Source: Streptomyces sp. P3 (GTDB lineage: Bacteria; Actinomycetota; Actinomycetes; Streptomycetales; Streptomycetaceae). From it: a stretch of DNA of 64,000 bases. A program made the position numbers and the translations under genes. The stretch covers positions 6,634,001-6,698,000 of the forward strand of contig NZ_CP028369.1 in NCBI RefSeq assembly GCF_003032475.1. The letters are read 5' to 3'. Within the stretch, counting starts at the first letter, position 1, and each line of letters opens with the position of its first letter. Shown here in pieces: positions 61,763 through 64,000 of this stretch. Under the pieces are notes generated by a model that did not search any database, was not told the DNA's origin, and saw only the letters and a program-made list of their open reading frames with translations.

Positions 61763-62979
61763 TTGGCGCCTCCGTCGAAGTGCGGGTTCTCCCAGATGAC
61801 CGTCGCGCCCATGCCGAAGCCGACGCACATGGTGGTCAGGCCGTAGCGGACGCCGGGCTGCTCCTCGAACTGGCGGGCCAGCTGCGTCATCAGACGGACG
61901 CCGGAGGAGGCCAGCGGGTGACCGAAGGCGATCGCGCCGCCGTACTGGTTGACGCGCTCGTCGTCGTCGGCGATGCCGTAGTGGTCGAGGAAGGCCAGCA
62001 CCTGGACGGCGAAGGCCTCGTTGATCTCGAACAGACCGATGTCGGAGATGGACAGCCCCGCCTGCGCGAGGGCCTTCTCGGTGGCCGGGATCGGACCGTA
62101 GCCCATGACCTCCGGCTCGACGCCCGCGAAGGAGTACGCGACCAGACGCATCTTGACCGGCAGGCCGTTCTCGCGCGCGAAGTCCTCGGAAGCGATCAGG
62201 GAAGCGGTTGCGCCGTCGTTGAGACCGGCCGCGTTTCCGGCGGTGACCCGGCCGTGCACACGGAACGGGGTCTTGAGACCGGAAAGGTTCTCCAGCGTCG
62301 TCCCCGGGCGCATCGGCTCGTCGGCGGTGACCAGGCCCCAGCCCGTCTCACCGGCCTCCGGGTTGGTGCGGCGCACCGAGACCGGCACCAGATCGGCCTG
62401 GATCTTGCCGTTGGCGTACGCCTTGGCGGCCTTCTCCTGCGAGCGCACCGCGTACTCGTCGGCGCGCCGCTTGGTGATCTGGGGGTAGCGGTCGTGCAGG
62501 TTCTCCGCGGTCATGCCCATGAAGAGGGCGGACTCGTCGACCAGCTTCTCGCTGACGAACCGCGGGTTGGGGTCCACACCCTCGCCCATCGGGTGGCGGC
62601 CCATGTGCTCGACGCCGCCCGCGACGGCGACGTCGTACGCGCCGAAGGCGACCGAGCCGGCGACCGACGTGACGGCCGTCAGGGCGCCCGCGCACATGCG
62701 GTCGATGGAGTAACCGGGGACCGAGGTCGGCAGACCGGCCAGGATGCCCGCGGTGCGGCCGATGGTCAGGCCCTGGTCGCCGATCTGCGTGGTCGCCGCG
62801 ATGGCGACCTCGTCGATCTTCGCGGGGTCCAGGCCGGGGTTGCGGCGCAGCAGCTCCCGGATCGCCTTGACGACGAGGTCGTCGGCGCGGGTCTCGTGGT
62901 AGATGCCCTTCGGGCCCGCCTTGCCGAACGGGGTACGGACGCCGTCTACGAAGACGACGTCCCTGACGGTACGAGGCAC
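61759..62979 (-). CDS. fadA: Acetyl-CoA acyltransferase (3-ketoacyl-CoA thiolase)
   Basis: The 406-residue thiolase has the acyl-accepting Cys96 in SIDRMCAGALTAV, the His motif NEAFAVQVLAF, the GGAIAFGHPLASSG motif and the second cysteine in CVGFGMGATV. It cleaves 3-ketoacyl-CoA to acetyl-CoA in beta-oxidation. GTG 62979 is chosen because GGAGGAG lies 7 bases upstream; the frame extends to 63051 but without support. It is the first gene of the fadA-fadB operon. A CTGAGC/GCTCAG palindrome lies 50 bases upstream. Confidence 0.95.
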   Translation of the reverse strand: MPRTVRDVVFVDGVRTPFGKAGPKGIYHETRADDLVVKAIRELLRRNPGLDPAKIDEVAIAATTQIGDQGLTIGRTAGILAGLPTSVPGYSIDRMCAGALTAVTSVAGSVAFGAYDVAVAGGVEHMGRHPMGEGVDPNPRFVSEKLVDESALFMGMTAENLHDRYPQITKRRADEYAVRSQEKAAKAYANGKIQADLVPVSVRRTNPEAGETGWGLVTADEPMRPGTTLENLSGLKTPFRVHGRVTAGNAAGLNDGATASLIASEDFARENGLPVKMRLVAYSFAGVEPEVMGYGPIPATEKALAQAGLSISDIGLFEINEAFAVQVLAFLDHYGIADDDERVNQYGGAIAFGHPLASSGVRLMTQLARQFEEQPGVRYGLTTMCVGFGMGATVIWENPHFDGGAK

Positions 62980-63028
62980 GATGGCTCTCCTCCAGGGTGC
63001 GGGATGGCACTGCTGCGACACGCAAGCG

Positions 63029-63044
63029 CTGAGCACGCGCTCAG
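63029..63044. promoter_or_regulatory. Palindrome CTGAGC-N4-GCTCAG upstream of fadA
   Basis: A perfect 6-4-6 inverted repeat lies 50 bases before the fadA start. A second shorter repeat, GCTAC/GTAGC, follows at about 63052-63072. They are candidate operators for a TetR-type fatty-acid regulator; binder unknown. Confidence 0.45.
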
Positions 63045-63136
63045 AACCCATGCTACTTGTGGGTAACGTAGCTGCACACCCCTGCCGGGAGGAGCGGCGA
63101 ACGTCACACCCGACGAGTCTGCGCGATCACCCCGCT

Positions 63137-64000
63137 TCAGGCCCGCGGCGGGGCCGTCGACCCTCTCGGCGTCAGCACCGGAGTCGGCACCGGATGCGAC
63201 CTGGGACCCGACCCCGTCAGCACCCCGAACAGCGTCCGCGCGGCCTCCGCGCCGAACCCGTGGACGTCATGGCTCATCGCGGAGAGCGTCGGATGGGTGA
63301 GCCGGCACAGCTGTGAGTCGTCCCAGGCGAGCAGGGAGACGTCACCCGGCACGGCGAGCCCCATCTCGGCCGCCACCGCCAGCCCCGCCACCGCCATGAT
63401 GTCGTTGTCGTAAACGATTGCGGTAGGGCGGTCCGACGGAGCGGCGGTCAGCATCGACCGGGTCGCCCGCGCCCCCGCCTCCCCGGAGTAGTCCGTGGCG
63501 ACCTGCCGGGCTCCGGCCAGCCCGAGACGGCGCGCCGCCGCGTCGAACGCGGCCGTCCTCATCACCGTGTGCCCGAGCGAGGCCGCGCCCCCCACCCGGG
63601 CGATCCGCCGGTGCCCGAGCGCCGCGAGATAGCGCACCGCCTCCGTCACGGCCGTCGCGTCGTCGGTCCACACCGAGGTCAGCCCCCCGGTCAGCGACGG
63701 ATGCCCGACGGCGACCGCCGGCATCCCGAGCCGCTCGACCACCGCCACCCGCGGATCGTCCGCCCGGAAGTCCACCAGGATCGACCCGCCGATCTGCCGG
63801 CCCCGCCACCAGGACTCCTGGAGCCCCGCCTCCTCCTCGACACTGCGCACCAGCCGCAGCAGCAGTGAGCAGGAGTGCTCGGTCAGCACGCTCTCCACCC
63901 CGGAGACGAAGTCCATGTAGAACGGCTCGAGCCCCAGCATCCGGGCCGGCCGGCAGATCGCCAGCCCCACCACGTCCACCCGCGAGCTCGACAGCGACCG
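63137..64000 (-). CDS. LacI-family transcriptional regulator, 5' end outside window
   Basis: On the minus strand the frame is open from base 64000 to the stop at 63137 (287 residues). The visible part is the effector-binding domain of a LacI/GalR repressor: VGLAICRPARMLGLEPFYMDFVSGVESVL, GGSILVDFRADDPRV, DDATAVTEAVRYLAALGHRRIARVGG, PTAIVYDNDIMAVAGLAVAAEMGLAVPGDVSLLAWDDS. The N-terminal helix-turn-helix is beyond the window, and the internal GTG at 63979 is not the true start. The ligand is presumably a sugar. It runs in the same direction as fadAB but with a gap of 157 bases, so it is a separate unit. Confidence 0.92.
   Translation of the reverse strand, partial: RSLSSSRVDVVGLAICRPARMLGLEPFYMDFVSGVESVLTEHSCSLLLRLVRSVEEEAGLQESWWRGRQIGGSILVDFRADDPRVAVVERLGMPAVAVGHPSLTGGLTSVWTDDATAVTEAVRYLAALGHRRIARVGGAASLGHTVMRTAAFDAAARRLGLAGARQVATDYSGEAGARATRSMLTAAPSDRPTAIVYDNDIMAVAGLAVAAEMGLAVPGDVSLLAWDDSQLCRLTHPTLSAMSHDVHGFGAEAARTLFGVLTGSGPRSHPVPTPVLTPRGSTAPPRA

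Overview
The window is high-GC actinobacterial DNA and almost certainly Streptomyces: GTG starts are frequent, Shine-Dalgarno sequences of the AGGAGG type are strong, terminators are GC-rich hairpins without T-tracts, TTA codons look rare, and a CebR box is present. The right half has a gene order I recognise from memory as the rok7B7-xylFGH region of Streptomyces coelicolor (SCO6008-SCO6011), with the murA-like/aconitase pair (SCO5998-SCO5999) on one side and dxs, an amino-acid permease and the fadAB pair on the other.

Left arm (1-19.9 kb, accessory). It holds a secreted tripeptidyl-aminopeptidase-like hydrolase cut by the window edge, an ABC exporter whose permease carries an in-frame amber codon, a TetR regulator tail-to-tail with an MFS exporter, and a plant-glycoside block. 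The block contains a GH78 alpha-L-rhamnosidase, two esterases, a GH3 beta-glucosidase-like enzyme, a GH2 enzyme and an SDR dehydrogenase. It carries scars: an SGNH-hydrolase stub, a second copy of an esterase C-terminus on the far side of GH3-GH2, and the tail of a GH13 alpha-glucosidase.

Integrated element (about 20.3-26.7 kb). A tyrosine integrase and excisionase sit at the right end. The cargo is an unknown coiled-coil protein, a 505-residue protein with a PD-(D/E)XK nuclease signature, and a recombinase-like protein that seems to lack the catalytic HxxR/Tyr residues. No replication or transfer genes are visible, so it looks like a small defence-type or degenerate island inserted next to the murA-like terminator.

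Core-like block (26.7-33.8 kb). It contains an HTH-MurA fusion protein, a DUF4236 mini-gene and aconitase. The fusion gene and aconitase share the palindrome ATCTC-N6-GAGAT upstream. A carboxymuconolactone-decarboxylase/ECF41 sigma pair follows, with a matching ECF41-type promoter.

Polysaccharide block (34-48.2 kb). A CebR-boxed AA10 lytic polysaccharide monooxygenase with CBM2 comes first. A glucuronoxylan/aldouronate locus follows: CE7 esterase, LplB/YtcP-type permeases, a lipoprotein binding protein, GH39 beta-xylosidase, a YesL-like membrane protein, GH42 beta-galactosidase and GH67 alpha-glucuronidase. The transporter has no ATPase of its own and presumably borrows the shared MsiK ATPase. 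One permease gene carries a TTA codon.

Xylose and central metabolism (48.8-64 kb). A ROK regulator, the xylose ABC transporter xylFGH, dxs and an APC permease are followed by a NYN/PIN-like protein, decayed genes, the fatty-acid beta-oxidation pair fadA-fadB, and a LacI-family regulator cut by the window end. Overall the region supports plant-biomass breakdown (rhamnosides, cellulose, glucuronoxylan) feeding xylose uptake and central carbon metabolism, with ROK, CebR and probably a CGAAANTTTCG-binding regulator as local controllers.
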